DNA of 64,000 nucleotides from Hydrangea macrophylla. Its lineage: Eukaryota; Streptophyta; Magnoliopsida; Cornales; Hydrangeaceae. Positions 11,331-22,573 of this stretch are shown here, piece by piece. Both the position numbers and the translations under genes were made by a program. Position 1 is the stretch's first letter, and each line of letters starts with the position of its first letter. Under the pieces are notes generated by a model. That model did no database searches. It was given only the letters and a program-made list of their open reading frames with translations, and was not told the DNA's origin. The DNA is taken from NCBI GenBank assembly GCA_033977485.1, contig CM066984.1, positions 27,509,501-27,573,500 of the forward strand. The letters are read 5' to 3'.

Positions 11331-11805
11331 TGTAACACCCCGTAATTTTTAAGATATAAAAATTTATTTTTATATGTTAATATGGTCACCCGAATTTTTA
11401 TATGTGATAAATTAGCTATGGGCATTTATGTTTATGGTTATATATCTATGTGTATTAATTTTTTTAATACAAATTACGATGTGAATATTTTTATAAACTT
11501 AAGTGATGAGATAAATTTGTGTAAGTTTAAATTTTAAAGAATTGATGTGTTTATAATTTAGTAGTGTTTACAGAGCCCGTAAATATTCTAAACAATGTAT
11601 TTAACATAAGAATTAAGTACCTGGGTCATGGGTACCCAATGGGTAACTCATTTTAGTACTTTGCAATGCATTTTGGGGTCATATGATGTATTTTTATGAA
11701 GGGGTAAAAATAAAAAAGGGATTATGTCTTGTTAACCCTATATTAGTTCTCCCAACAATACATTCACCCCTACTATCTAAACCCTAGCCCCCAATACACT
11801 TCTAA

Positions 11806-11847
<42 letters not shown>

Positions 11848-12964
11848 AGAAGAAGAAGAAGAAGAAGAAGGAAGAAAGAATGAGAAGAAGAAGAGAACAA
11901 AAGAGAACAATAGGGACTCCAAACCTTTGGCTTGCTTAATCATCATCAACCTTGAAGCCATAAATCGATGAGTTAACTTGTTATTTACTTTCAATCTCGT
12001 TTGATTGAAAATTTAAATGTATAGAATATTAAATTAGTATGGTTATGGATTATGAGATTTAGGTTTTTTTTACAATGATTGAAGTTGTGATTTGAGATTT
12101 ATAGATGAGCATTGAAAATACATTTGAGCAATAATTCAATTTTCGGATTTGGGATTTTCACGGATCAGATTTTAGTAGACAATTCATAATAAATCATACG
12201 TTGGAGTTTTCGTGATTTTGTTCGCATAGGCCTCTAGGAAACGCAATTCTGCACAACTTTCGTCTAATAGCATTTTTCCCAGTTCTGCACCGTTTGGGCA
12301 GAAAAATTATATTACAGTAGCAGTGAATGGTAACTCCGAATTTCGAATTTATGTTTATGAAAATTGTTAGAGATGTTTCTTTGTGCGGAATTATTATGAG
12401 GAAAAATTTTAGTCCATGTTGGTTTTGGGACTGTTTAATGTAAGGGTCTGTTTAGAACTGTTTTAAATAGTATTGTTGAGTGTCGATTTTATATGCTAAG
12501 TGTTAAGAAACCCCAACTTATTCTATGTGTGGTATTAAATAATTATTATGAAAATACTACGCCAGAGACTTGAATAGAATTTTGGCAAAAAAAGGTCTTA
12601 TCGTGAATAATCGAATAATGATTTTCCATGGAATAAATGATAAATTCCCGAAGTGGTTAATGACGTGATTAAACCGTCATGAATGAGTACTTATGATAAT
12701 TAACGTAGATGGTAAGAAACTGGGAAAAGACCTTAGTGTTCACTACTCCCCGTTGTTGTGTTATTGTTTTTGGTAGCTTGCACTCTTTTACCAGTGGCTT
12801 CGTGATCAAGCTGGTCTAAGCCTTATGCTCAGCTTATATTGTATAGACGTCTAGGCATATTGACCGGCCTTCCGCTGTGTATACCTGGTTTGGTTGATAC
12901 CCCAACCAAACTGGCACCGGAGTGGGTGTTGGTAGTATGTCCGGGCACACATGAGATATATGTG
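11331..12964 (+). repeat. E2 right LTR, left part
   Basis: Starts TGTAACACC and matches 7584-9200 of the left LTR, until E3 interrupts it. The microsatellite at 11806-11871 is shorter than in the left LTR. Confidence 0.92.
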
Positions 12965-13574
12965 TGTAGCACCCAGAATTTTCCTAGAAATTCCACGTAG
13001 GATTTAGAAACTATAGTGACGTCACCTTGATGACGATTACAGAAGATCCATTAGAATGACCATAATCAGGAAGTCCTTATTAAGAATCCTTAGTAATCAT
13101 CTTGACGGCGACTACGTCAATTCAAATCTAGTGTCTACTAGAATGGTCGTAACCCCGGCATATAAAATTTCTATAGTAGAACCTTAAGTAGAATTGCATT
13201 TGAACCCGCATATCCTGGTACAGGTTTACACTTTCAGTCTCATTTATAGTCAGTAGTGTATCTACCCGTGAGTGGGACCCATACTATACTTTGGAACCAA
13301 GTGGACCCCACCCCTGATAATCTACCCTAGGACACACACACACACAGCATACACCTACACTTACAATGGGACTCAGGAACACATCCCAGTGCATATTACC
13401 AAGTATAGGGCCCACAAATCCCTTTGACGGTCACGTGGACCCCAATCAATCTACCCTTGGACGCACACACACACACTTACACATTGTGCACACCACCTCA
13501 GCACATGGCAATACATGTGCACCACTTGTCAAGCCATGCACCAATGGCATGACACTTGTCAACCCCATCTCCAT

Positions 13575-13583
13575 TTATATACA
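13575..13583 (+). promoter_or_regulatory. E3 LTR TATA box candidate
   Basis: TTTATATAC upstream of a pyrimidine-rich then AG-repeat stretch; repeated at the same place in the right LTR (near 25581). Candidate only. Confidence 0.45.
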
Positions 13584-14381
13584 TGGAACACACTCCCCCC
13601 CTCACACCATTTCACCCTCACAAATCTGTCTCTGCAGATTATATAGAGAGAGAGTGACCGAGAGAGAGAGAGAGAGAGCTTGATAGAGAGAGAACACCAT
13701 TCCCCCACCACCCTCGGTTTACACACACACCCATCCTCACTACACTCCCTCCCTGTGCTCTCCCCATCTCTCACTATACACACATTCCCTTAGCTGCCCA
13801 GAAAGACAGAAGAAGCAGAGCGGAGGAGAGAGAAGAAGAAGAAAGAAGATAACGAAGTAAGAGAGAGATCCGAGAAGTTTAAAGCAACCAAAGGTAAAAC
13901 CCCACCCCCCATTGCATTTCAAACCTTCTGCATGTCATCCAGGAGCCTCTAGACCCACATGCAAGCTCCCAAACAAAGCCTAAGGCTCACTGTGAGCTCC
14001 GGCCACCATTAAAGCTCAACTTAGGAGCTTGATTTGTCAAGTATGATCTAAGCCTCTAAAAACCACACTAATCTGACCCTAGTGAACCCTAGTAGACCCC
14101 CCTTGTAGCAGGTTTTGTTTTGGAACCCATTTACATGGCCATGCAGGCCATTATTCTCTTTAATGGCCAAAACGATAATCCATTTGTAGGACAACCAAAC
14201 GAACAAACCAGGTTCTGAGCCTTTAGTATGCTGTAGAGGAAGAGGAACCGGTTCGAATGGCGTTGTTCTCGTCAATTTTCAATAAGAGATGAGGAAGATA
14301 TGAGGGATTGAAGAAGCTCCGGCAAGGCCCGACTTTCCGGCGGCCATGCATCGCCGGAGAAGATGAAGACGACCCGTTTAG

Positions 14382-14880
14382 TTTCGGGTTATAACAGGCG
14401 GGTCCGGTTCGGGTTTGGATAGGGTAGGCCTGAGTGTGTAAAAGGGTTTGGATAGCGGGCCGGGTTGGGTTTAAATAACCCGTGGGTCAACTTAAGTGTA
14501 ACGACGTCGTTTTGACGTTGGGTAGGATTTCGGGTTTTTGGGCTGGTCACACTGTGTCTTAGAGTGGGTCAGGGTTTGGTTCGGGTTCAGTTAGGGTTCG
14601 GGTTAATGGGCTGGGTAGGTTTGTGCGTAGAAGTGGGTTACGGGTTTGGTTTAAAGGGTAGGGTTAGATTGTGTCTGTAGTCGGGTTAGGTTCAAGTTCG
14701 GGTCTGGTTAGGGTTTGGGTAAATGGGTTGGGTTTAGTTGTTAGTATATATGGGTAGCCCGTTTAGGATTCGGGTTCGGGTTCGGGTCAAACCCGCGAGT
14801 TTTGGTTGGGTCTCTTTGTTTGTGTAAACGGGTAGCCCGTTTACCCGTGGGTCGGTTCGGGTCGACCCGTCGGGTCTGTG
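14382..14880 (+). repeat. G-rich CGGGTT-type degenerate repeat in E3 LTR
   Basis: About 500 bp packed with GGG runs in contexts such as GGGTTCGGGTT, GTTAGGG and GGGTTTGG, all on the sense strand. It is a degenerate hexamer/heptamer repeat resembling but not matching plant telomere repeats. The copy in the right LTR is 26387-26886. Confidence 0.8.
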
Positions 14881-14886
14881 GTTTTG

Positions 14887-14887
<1 letters not shown>

Positions 14888-14939
<52 letters not shown>

Positions 14940-14961
14940 CAGTATTATTATTATTATTAAT
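14888..14961. repeat. (TTA)n microsatellite
   Basis: About 70 bp of TTA repeats with one interruption (CAGTA). The same tract is at 26893-26961 in the right LTR, almost the same length. Confidence 0.95.
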
Positions 14962-15166
14962 TTTAATTAGTTTAAGAATGATTTAAATTAGTTTAATAAT
15001 GGCATAAGGTTTATAATTAATACACTAATGTTTTTATATTATAGAATATTATTTTAATATTATATATATCATTATTATATTATATATATTACATATGTTT
15101 ATTATTTATATGATTAATATAAATAATAAATATTAGTTTTAAATGGTTTTAATTAGTTAATAAATA

Positions 15167-15171
15167 CATAC
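15167..15171. repeat. Target-site duplication of E4, left copy
   Basis: CATAC, repeated at 19120-19124. The uninterrupted right LTR of E3 has a single CATAC at this place. Confidence 0.95.
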
Positions 15172-16320
15172 TGTTTGCACCCAAAAAATACACTTTTTAA
15201 GTTAAAATTTGTATAAGGCCGATTGGAATATTTTCATTCGGACTATAAGACCGATTGTAAAAATTAGAGGCAAAGTGGCTGCTTCAAAGTTGGTTGGAGC
15301 ACATTAGTTTGGTCATTAAGGTGTAGTGGGTCATTCTAAGTCAAGCTACCATATTTGACCCTCTACATGATGATGGGCCCCTCAGTGTTTGGCACTTCAC
15401 AATATGATTTGGCGGTGATATAGCAAACAGTATCTCAATAACTCAGTCACTTGTGAGATTGATATGGTGGGTCCCCCAACTGATTTGGTTAGAGGTTGAA
15501 TCATTTTGCCTTCGGGCTGTGACTAAGCATTGTGCTGTGCTTTCGGGCTATTGAATATCGTAGATACTATCAAGCAGTTGATGAGGAAAGTTACAGATAA
15601 CATTATCATATTTTGGGAAGCATATCAATTTCTATATCTCAATCTGATAAATACTTCTATTATTGTGATAAGGAAAGGTTATCAAAATTAATTTGGAAAG
15701 CAATATTATCACTTTATGGAAGTTATCATTTACTTGCAAGCAAAGCAAGCCGAACCAAGTCAACATGGGGACCAGATTCAATATATATATATATATGTAT
15801 ATATATATACTTTAAAAGATAATTCTGGAAGGCTTTATCATATTATGGAGATAAATCTGATATATTTTACCAGATTATATTCGTCAATTATTTCCTACCT
15901 TTACTAGGAGACCTCCATGGCCGCTATAAATCAACAGGCCGGCCAAGCAGTCAAGGCACTCCGCGTCATCTCGATACACCGCATTCAACCGCATCCAAAG
16001 CATCCTTTAGCATTTTTTTTCTTTTCTTAGGCTTTCTTAGCTTTTAATTACACTTCTTGTAATTTTCTTTTCTACAATTAAATAAAGTCTATTTTATTTA
16101 ATTTCTTTTTTCATCACTTGTATGGCTTGTGTGCTTCAATACTGCCATAGGATCTTAGGCCAAGGGTACTTTCCTACTTGGCCATCACAATCGTTTTGAT
16201 AGAAGTCAGATTTCCAAACCTTGTGTATCACTCACACAAGTGACTTAGGAAATTTTGTTTTATTAGTTTGGGCCTACCTAACAAGGCTCTGGCACGTCCA
16301 AATAAATATTATAGCAAACA
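15172..16320 (+). repeat. E4 left LTR
   Basis: 1149 bp. TATA box CTATAAAT at 15924-15931 and a polyadenylation-like AATAAA at 16081-16086 suggest the U3-R-U5 layout. An AT microsatellite (about 15780-15810) differs in length from the right LTR. The last ~25 bp differ noticeably from the right LTR end, although the rest is nearly identical. Confidence 0.92.
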
Positions 16321-16323
16321 ATT

Positions 16324-16341
16324 TGGCACGCCCGGTGGGAC
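16324..16341 (+). promoter_or_regulatory. E4 primer-binding site candidate
   Basis: TGGCACGCCCGGTGGGAC begins 3 bp after the left LTR. The TGG start and position fit a primer-binding site; I cannot name the tRNA with confidence. Confidence 0.6.
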
Positions 16342-16347
16342 AGCCAA

Positions 16348-17319
16348 GTGATGAGCCATGCACACACTGAAGCATGGCTATACTTTTACAACAACCAGAT
16401 TGGTTGGCGGAATGAGTCAATACGCCAACTTCGCGAAGAAATCTATCGTTTCTACAACGATGGATATTGGAATGAAACTGGTCATCTTTACAATGAGATA
16501 GACCGTTTTGAGGCCGACATGCGATTTTTTAATCAAGAAATCGGCCTCCTCACAGCTTCGAGTGGAGCTGATGAACCGCCGCCCGAGGGAAATTCGTTCA
16601 TGTCTCTAGACGAGTTTCTACACGGTGACTGGCGAAAGAATCTTGTTTGTGACAACATTCTTCGTGCTCTTAAAGATATGAAGGCGCACTCGAGAGAACA
16701 GCAGGCAAAGCTTAGCGCAAAGATCGAACAATTTTCAAAGTCACGACAACGGCCCGAGAAGGCCGATGTTACCACGCTGTCCAAACCGCTCGGGGGGCAA
16801 GAAGACAGCGAAAAAATAATTAAGGAAAGGCCGAGTGATCTTACATCGGCCATAGAGCCTCTCCCCGACGTTGAAGAAGACGACGAAGCACTCGGGGGGC
16901 AAATTCAAGACGAGCCTCAAAATTCTGTTGAGGCCGAGGAGGAAAAGTGTGATAGGCCGAGTGATCCTATAGCGGCCATAGAGCCTCCCGTTAGTGAGGA
17001 GGACGATGATGAAGACCCCATTTTTGAAATCAGTGATGAACCGCTCGGGGGGCAAGTTTCGCAGAGACCGATTAACTTTAAATCGGTCCATGAAGCTTTT
17101 GAAAATATTCCTTTAAGGAAACTTAGCCTTAAGGAATTGTTCAATTTTTTCGGTCTTATAATAGTGACCGATTATTTTTTTTATTTTAAGCCAATTAATT
17201 ATTTGGCTTGGGTTGATCTACATCCACGTTGGATGTGTGGGTGTCACCAAAAACTAAAGGTTATTTGGTGGCTATTTTTACAACATTGGTATTATCAAGA
17301 CAGACTGAAAAAGTACTAG
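16348..17319 (+). CDS. E4 orphan ORF: acidic, repeat-containing 323-aa protein of unknown function
   Basis: An uninterrupted 323-codon ORF 6 bp after the primer site, between intact-looking LTRs. Residues ~1-75 are rich in charged and aromatic residues and probably helical. Residues ~140-250 hold repeats: the block PLGGQ or ALGGQ three times, RPSD-x-x-x-AIEP twice, each followed by an acidic run (EEDDE, EEDDDED). The C-terminal ~60 residues are strongly aromatic and hydrophobic (WVDLHPRWMCGCHQK, IWWLFLQHWYY). I see no capsid core, zinc knuckle, protease or polymerase motif. It may be a highly diverged Gag-like protein or a captured host sequence; I do not assign a function. The open frame in a young element suggests it was translated recently. 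Confidence 0.65.
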   Translation: MMSHAHTEAWLYFYNNQIGWRNESIRQLREEIYRFYNDGYWNETGHLYNEIDRFEADMRFFNQEIGLLTASSGADEPPPEGNSFMSLDEFLHGDWRKNLVCDNILRALKDMKAHSREQQAKLSAKIEQFSKSRQRPEKADVTTLSKPLGGQEDSEKIIKERPSDLTSAIEPLPDVEEDDEALGGQIQDEPQNSVEAEEEKCDRPSDPIAAIEPPVSEEDDDEDPIFEISDEPLGGQVSQRPINFKSVHEAFENIPLRKLSLKELFNFFGLIIVTDYFFYFKPINYLAWVDLHPRWMCGCHQKLKVIWWLFLQHWYYQDRLKKY

Positions 17320-17960
17320 AGGCCGGATTGGGAAATTAATTCGGACAAAGAATAATATTCAGACACTGCAATAAGGCCGGGGGAGACTGGAATGTTCCTG
17401 ACTGGTTCTGCATGGGATGCTGGCCATGTAAATGGCTTTGAGGGTATTTGGGCTTTTGTGAACAAGTAGATATGTTCGGACTGAGATGGCAGACCGAGAG
17501 CAAAAAGAGAAAATGGGGGCCAATTCTAATGGATGCTGTGCTGTTCACAGGGGCCCATCATTTTGGTCTTGGTCGTCATTTTGGTAAAAATAAAAAAAAA
17601 TAAAAAAAAAGTTTGACAAATAAGCAGGTACGGGCAGAATTCTGACGTATGTTAAATGAGATGGTGCTTAGCAAAAGAGAAAAATGGTATGTACAGTGGC
17701 GTGTGCTTGGTGGGTATGGGGAAATCAAAAAGTCAAGTAAGGTGGGCCCAAAGGTTAATTTTATTTCCTTTCTCTTCCAGACCACGTTGAGTTACAATGC
17801 CAAAAATGGAGGGCCCTACGTGAGGTGTATATATGCTATGGTCTTGCATGCAGTCGGACTGTGGGATAAGGCCGAGGTTAGTTTATCTAAAGGCAATCGG
17901 TTTGAAAATTTGGCTCTTCAAATATTCTTTTTTATCATTTTTAAAGAGCCAGGGGGGCAT
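17320..17960 (+). other. E4 3' non-coding region ending in polypurine tract
   Basis: No coding ORF of note. The end, AGGGGGGCAT at 17951-17960, is the polypurine tract directly before the right LTR. Confidence 0.75.
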
Positions 17961-19119
17961 TGTTTGCAACCAAAAAATACACTTTTTAAGTTAAAATTTG
18001 TATAAGGCCGATTGGAATATTTTCATTCGGACTATAAGACCGATTGTAAAAATTAGAGGCAAAGTGGCTGCTTCAAAGTTGGTTGGAGCACATTAGTTTG
18101 GTCATTAAGGTGTAGTGGGTCATTCTAAGTCAAGCTACCATATTTGACCCTCTACATGATGATGGGCCCCTCAGTGTTTGGCACTTCACAATATGATTTG
18201 GCGGTGATATAGCAAACAGTATCTCAATAACTCAGTCACTTGTGAGATTGATATGGTGGGTCCCCCAACTGATTTGGTTAGAGGTTGAATCATTTTGCCT
18301 TCGGGCTGTGACTAAGCATTGTGCTGTGCTTTCGGGCTATTGAATATCGTAGATACTATCAAGCAGTTGATGAGGAAAGTTACAGATAACATTATCATAT
18401 TTTGGGAAGCATATCAATTTCTATATCTCAATCTGATAAATACTTCTATTATTGTGATAAGGAAAGGTTATCAAAATTAATTTGGAAAGCAATATTATCA
18501 CTTTATGGAAGTTATCATTTACTTGCAAGCAAAGCAAGCCGAACCAAGTCAACATGGGGACCAGATTCAATATATATATATATATATATCTGTATATATA
18601 TATATATACTTTAAAAGATAATTCTGGAAGGCTTTATCATATTATGGAGATAAATCTGATATATTTTACCAGATTATATTCGTCAATTATTTCCTACCTT
18701 TACTAGGAGACCTCCATGGCCGCTATAAATCAACAGGCCGGCCAAGCAGTCAAGGCACTCCGCGTCATCTCGATACACCGCATTCAACCGCATCCAAAGC
18801 ATCCTTTAGCATTTTTTTTCTTTTCTTAGGCTTTCTTAGCTTTTAATTACACTTCTTGTAATTTTCTTTTCTACAATTAAATAAAGTCTATTTTATTTAA
18901 TTTCTTTTTTCATCACTTGTATGGCTTGTGTGCTTCAATACTGCCATAGGATCTTAGGCCAAGGGTACTTTCCTACTTGGCCATCACAATCGTTTTGATA
19001 GAAGTCAGATTTCCAAACCTTGTGTATCACTCACACAAGTGACTTAGGAAATTTTGTTTTATTAGTTTGGGCCTACCTAACAAGGCTCTGGCACGCCCGA
19101 ACCATAATTACAGCAAACA
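17961..19119 (+). repeat. E4 right LTR
   Basis: 1159 bp, near-identical to 15172-16320 except for the AT microsatellite (about 18570-18610) and the last ~25 bp. TATA box at 18723-18730. Confidence 0.93.
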
Positions 19120-19124
19120 CATAC

Positions 19125-21368
19125 GTGTATTTATAAATTCTAGAAAATTAGGGTAATGACCCTATGACTATTTTATTATATAGTGTAAGTGATAAAGCTA
19201 TAATAGTATAGTCCAGTATTTTTAATAATTAATAAGGAGCTATTTTATGAGTATATTAATTATTAAAAATACCAAACGAGCTCCGAAAATTATGAAATAA
19301 ATACGGGTAGTGTATTTTAATATCTAGTATTTAATAAAAATACTTTTAAGTACTGATTTCTTATTATAATTATAATAATGTATTTAAATCCCGTTTCGGG
19401 TATTTTCTGGTATATATTATCTTCAAAAATTCATAATAAATAATCTAGGACTCCGAAAATTACGCGGTCAGCTCCCAGAGTCTTAGAATAATGTCTAGAA
19501 CATTCTCGTAAAGTTTGGTGACTTTTTGACTCGGTCGAAAATACAGCCTGTCTTTTAGGGCCCACATTAGTATATTAAGCCCTACCTTTTACCTCGTAAA
19601 ACGCGACGGACTCTGATTTGAGTCTAGTCAATGGCGTTGGACTTAGAATGACACGTAGATCACTACCTTGAGGTTTATAACCTCATTTGGTAAAATTACC
19701 ATTTTGCCCCTATAGTTGTACTCATACATTATTGTCGTTTCTTTCGTTTATTGTTGTAGAACTCGATGTTTATCTGCTTTCTAAGGACCAGCGACTCGAG
19801 GTGAGTTTCCTAACCTCACCGTAATCCTATTATGACTAATATAAAATGATTAAAGTCACACGTATGATATGTGATAAGTTGATTTATGATGACAAGTGTA
19901 TTTCCATTAATTATAAGATGTTTAAAAGCATGTTATGGTAGTGTTATCGCATACGTGAGCATGTCAAGGGTTTTATCTATATGTTTATCGGTATCAATTC
20001 CATGTTATGCGATCCATACTCTATATGTTACATTTCTGCTGCTTTCTGATACATGCACGTTTTACGATGTTGATGACTGGAATAGATAACGCATGCCATG
20101 TTAATAATAAAGAGAAATGAAAGTAGATTTGCATGTGCATATTGATAATGGACACATGTGCATTTCATGAAATGTGTCAGCATGCGTTGTGTGAGAAAAA
20201 GGAGAGGTGTTTGATGGGAATAAGAATGACAAGAGATATGTGAATGTAAAAAAGATATGATTTCTGGATCCTATGGATCAACGGCTGACGAGCCGGGTGG
20301 ACATGAACGGTTAGGGTTCCTAGCGCGCCTCTCGCTGTTGAAGACGTCCGGTGATGCGCATACATGGTTGAAGACGTCCCATGTATCGTTGAAGACATCC
20401 GGCTAGTGCTCTAATATACTTCTCAGCTGTGTAGACGACCGGTGAGAATATACGCGTGGTTGAAGACGTCCCATGTGCCAGTTTCATTGTTTACAGATAG
20501 TGTGCGCTGTGAAGACGACCGGTGGCCTATCAAGGGAATGAGTATGAATTAGCTGTAATAGTATGTTATCATCCTTGATATACAGCGTGTTGTCAAGTGG
20601 ATGAGAAAGAGAAAGCGAATGATGAGATTGAGTTGATGAGAAAATGATTTGGTTTTGGAAAGCTTTGGTTTTAAAATAAAATGGTTTTGAAAATATCTGT
20701 TTTAAAAGCAAGTGTCCTTGAGAAGAGTTGGGTTTGTAAGTCACATTGGTCATGCATTTGCACGCACGAGGTTGTAATAAGAGAATGTATTCTATGACGT
20801 TATGTTTATCTGTTTACCTGTTTTGTTGAGACCTCTGCTATGCCCGTGGTGAGAATGCGTCTTTTGATAAGAGAATAACCATACCTTAATGTACTAAACT
20901 ATGACGTGAGTTGAGAGATATCTTGTAATTTACTGATTATTGTGCGGTTGAGACTCTCACTCAGCCTTGTTCCAATGCTGACGGCATATTACGCCCTGGG
21001 CATTCGTATGCCCAGAATGTTGCAGGTCTGGAGATAGATAGAAGAGTTCAGGAGGCAGCACCGTGGAGCCAAGGAGAATAAAGCCTTGCCCAAGACCTGA
21101 TAGACAGTTCCTCAAGTTTTAAGATTGTATAAACTATTTAGCATGGCCTCTTGTATTAAGATTGAAGTTATTGTAACCCTTATTTAATTTCCGCTGCTGT
21201 ATTTATACTCTGATAAGTTTGGATCATGCTTATGCCCTAGCATTTCCCTTATGATTGCATGGTGCGGAGTTAGAAGGACAGAATGGTTATCAAACTAGTC
21301 ACGTGTCTACGGACCCATAAAGGAAAATTTTTATTTTCCCTATTTTTGGCTTACTCCGGGGCGTGACA
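19125..21368 (+). repeat. E3 left LTR, right part
   Basis: Resumes at GTGTATTTATAAATTC after E4 and its target duplication; matches 27172-29429. Ends GCGTGACA. Apart from the GACGTC repeats I see no feature. Confidence 0.92.
20337..20520 (+). repeat. E3 LTR dispersed repeat GTTGAAGACGTCC
   Basis: Six degenerate copies of GTTGAAGACGTCC / GTGAAGACGACC within 185 bp (near 20337, 20367, 20388, 20429, 20459, 20509), several followed by CCGGTGA or CCATGT. The core GACGTC is a palindrome of the bZIP-site type. The same set stands in the right LTR at about 28384-28567. Confidence 0.75.
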
Positions 21369-21377
21369 TGGTTTTAG

Positions 21378-21390
21378 TGGTATCAGATCC
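21378..21390 (+). promoter_or_regulatory. E3 primer-binding site (initiator Met tRNA)
   Basis: TGGTATCAGATCC, 9 bp after the left LTR. It matches the usual initiator-Met site for 10 bases, then diverges, so priming could be impaired. Confidence 0.7.
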
Positions 21391-21474
21391 TAGGTTAGGC
21401 ATTTACCGTTTGTCCTATACACTTTAAGTTATAAACCATTAGATCTTTTCCACACTTATGAAGATACTAACCCT

Positions 21475-22047
21475 ATGATAGTTTATATTGGACAGGTTAG
21501 CATTGAACCATTCTATGTCCACGACGGGTTTGGAGGACATTGGGTTTACCCAGATCGTATAGAGCCTGCGGACCCAGTGTTGTACCGGCAAAGGATCCAA
21601 CGGAGTGCTCAACTACATTTGGAGGAAAACATGTGGCATGACGTACATGTGTTGGGAATGGAGGACCCAGATGTCCTGCAAAGGGAGGTCCATTACCGAG
21701 AAAATACCCTTAGACTTGTTCATCAGGAAGCAGCTAGGATGACTCATGACAGCTATACCCTCCGAGTCATGACTTTTCGAGTCAAGCTGACACCCCCACC
21801 AGGACCCGTAGGACAATCTTTTGCTATGCCACCCCCGGTACCAGAGGAGTCCATAGCCGATACACCTTTGACTGTTGAGTTGTTCATGGGGACTGATAGG
21901 GAGAAGGATGATGATGGAGAAGTTCTAGCAAAGGAGACCAATTATGTGGAGGATGCTGATTCCTCAGTCAATGCTGACCCAACTAAGAATGTGGGCAAGA
22001 AGCCACCCAAGAAAGATATAGCTGAGAAGGGAAAGTCGAAGATCTAG
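21475..22047 (+). CDS. E3 orphan ORF 1
   Basis: 190-codon ORF near the start of E3's interior, of unknown function. The N-terminal half is rich in His, Tyr and acidic residues (motifs such as YVHDGFGGHW and HVLGMEDPDVLQREVHYREN). A proline-rich stretch follows (PPPGPVG, MPPPVPEES), then an acidic and finally a lysine-rich tail (KKPPKKDIAEKGK). I recognise no domain. The DNA just inside the start, TTGGACAGGTTAGCATTGAACC, closely resembles that before ORF 2 (TTGGGCAGGCTAGCATGGAGC). There the CAG looks like a splice acceptor and the ATG like the true start; here the matching ATG is ATT. The real coding start may therefore differ from 21475. Confidence 0.5.
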   Translation: MIVYIGQVSIEPFYVHDGFGGHWVYPDRIEPADPVLYRQRIQRSAQLHLEENMWHDVHVLGMEDPDVLQREVHYRENTLRLVHQEAARMTHDSYTLRVMTFRVKLTPPPGPVGQSFAMPPPVPEESIADTPLTVELFMGTDREKDDDGEVLAKETNYVEDADSSVNADPTKNVGKKPPKKDIAEKGKSKI

Positions 22048-22573
22048 GACCTGGATGATTGAAGGACTATGTAATAGGACTGTTAGTCCATCTTTTGTGT
22101 ATACAGCTGTACCCAGGCATGTAACACGTAATAGTAGTAACGTGTACGCCTTTCATGTATATGTTGTTGGCACTTTTCCTACTATGTACGTACTTAGCGT
22201 ACACACTCTCTGATGTAAATGTTTTTGTAACTATGTTGCACTATGTTTAAAATCTATCTATGAAAATCGTTTTAACCCGACTTATGTATTATTACATTGA
22301 TGTACTGCTTGCTTATAATTAGTAACTTGTATACTCTTAGTCTATAAGATTGACGAATAAATCCCCGCGATGAGTTGAGCCATAGAGGTCACAAGTGTAT
22401 AATATGGAATTAGGAACTATTATAGGTTCAGGAAGTCAGACTTGGAACAATTGACAGTAACTCAAGGATTAGATAGAATTAAGAAAGATACCCCCTTTGT
22501 GACTATGAAACTTTAAGATATTTCATTAATTAGCATCAGTACTAAGTTAGTTTTCTGTGTTGGGCAGGCTAGC
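22048..22573 (+). other. E3 interior, gap between orphan ORFs
   Basis: No ORF of note. T-rich DNA ending in GTGTTGGGCAG just before ORF 2, which looks like a pyrimidine-rich splice-acceptor region. Confidence 0.5.

Larger units (their letters stand above)
12965..15171 (+). repeat. E3 left LTR, left part
   Basis: Starts TGTAGCACCCAG and matches 24971-27171 with very few differences, so E3 is young. It has a TATATA motif near 13577 followed by CT/AG-rich leader-like DNA, the G-rich tract (14382-14880) and a TTA microsatellite. E4 splits it after CATAC (15167-15171). Confidence 0.92.
15172..19119 (+). mobile_element. E4: small non-autonomous LTR element with one orphan ORF
   Basis: 3948 bp. 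Left LTR 15172-16320, right LTR 17961-19119, interior 1640 bp. It has perfect 5-bp target duplications, TG...CA ends, a primer-site candidate, a polypurine tract and near-identical LTRs, so it inserted recently. No gag or pol domain is recognisable; the only ORF is 323 codons. I cannot place it in a lineage. Confidence 0.92.

Noticed and set aside
13366..13783. ORFs at the start of E3's LTR (105 and 74 codons)
   Set aside because: They lie over the TATA box and AG/CA repeats and recur only because the LTR is repeated.
14382..14880. Interstitial telomere
   Set aside because: Units are mixed CGGGTT/GGGTTTGG forms, not a TTTAGGG array, and they belong to the LTR in both copies.
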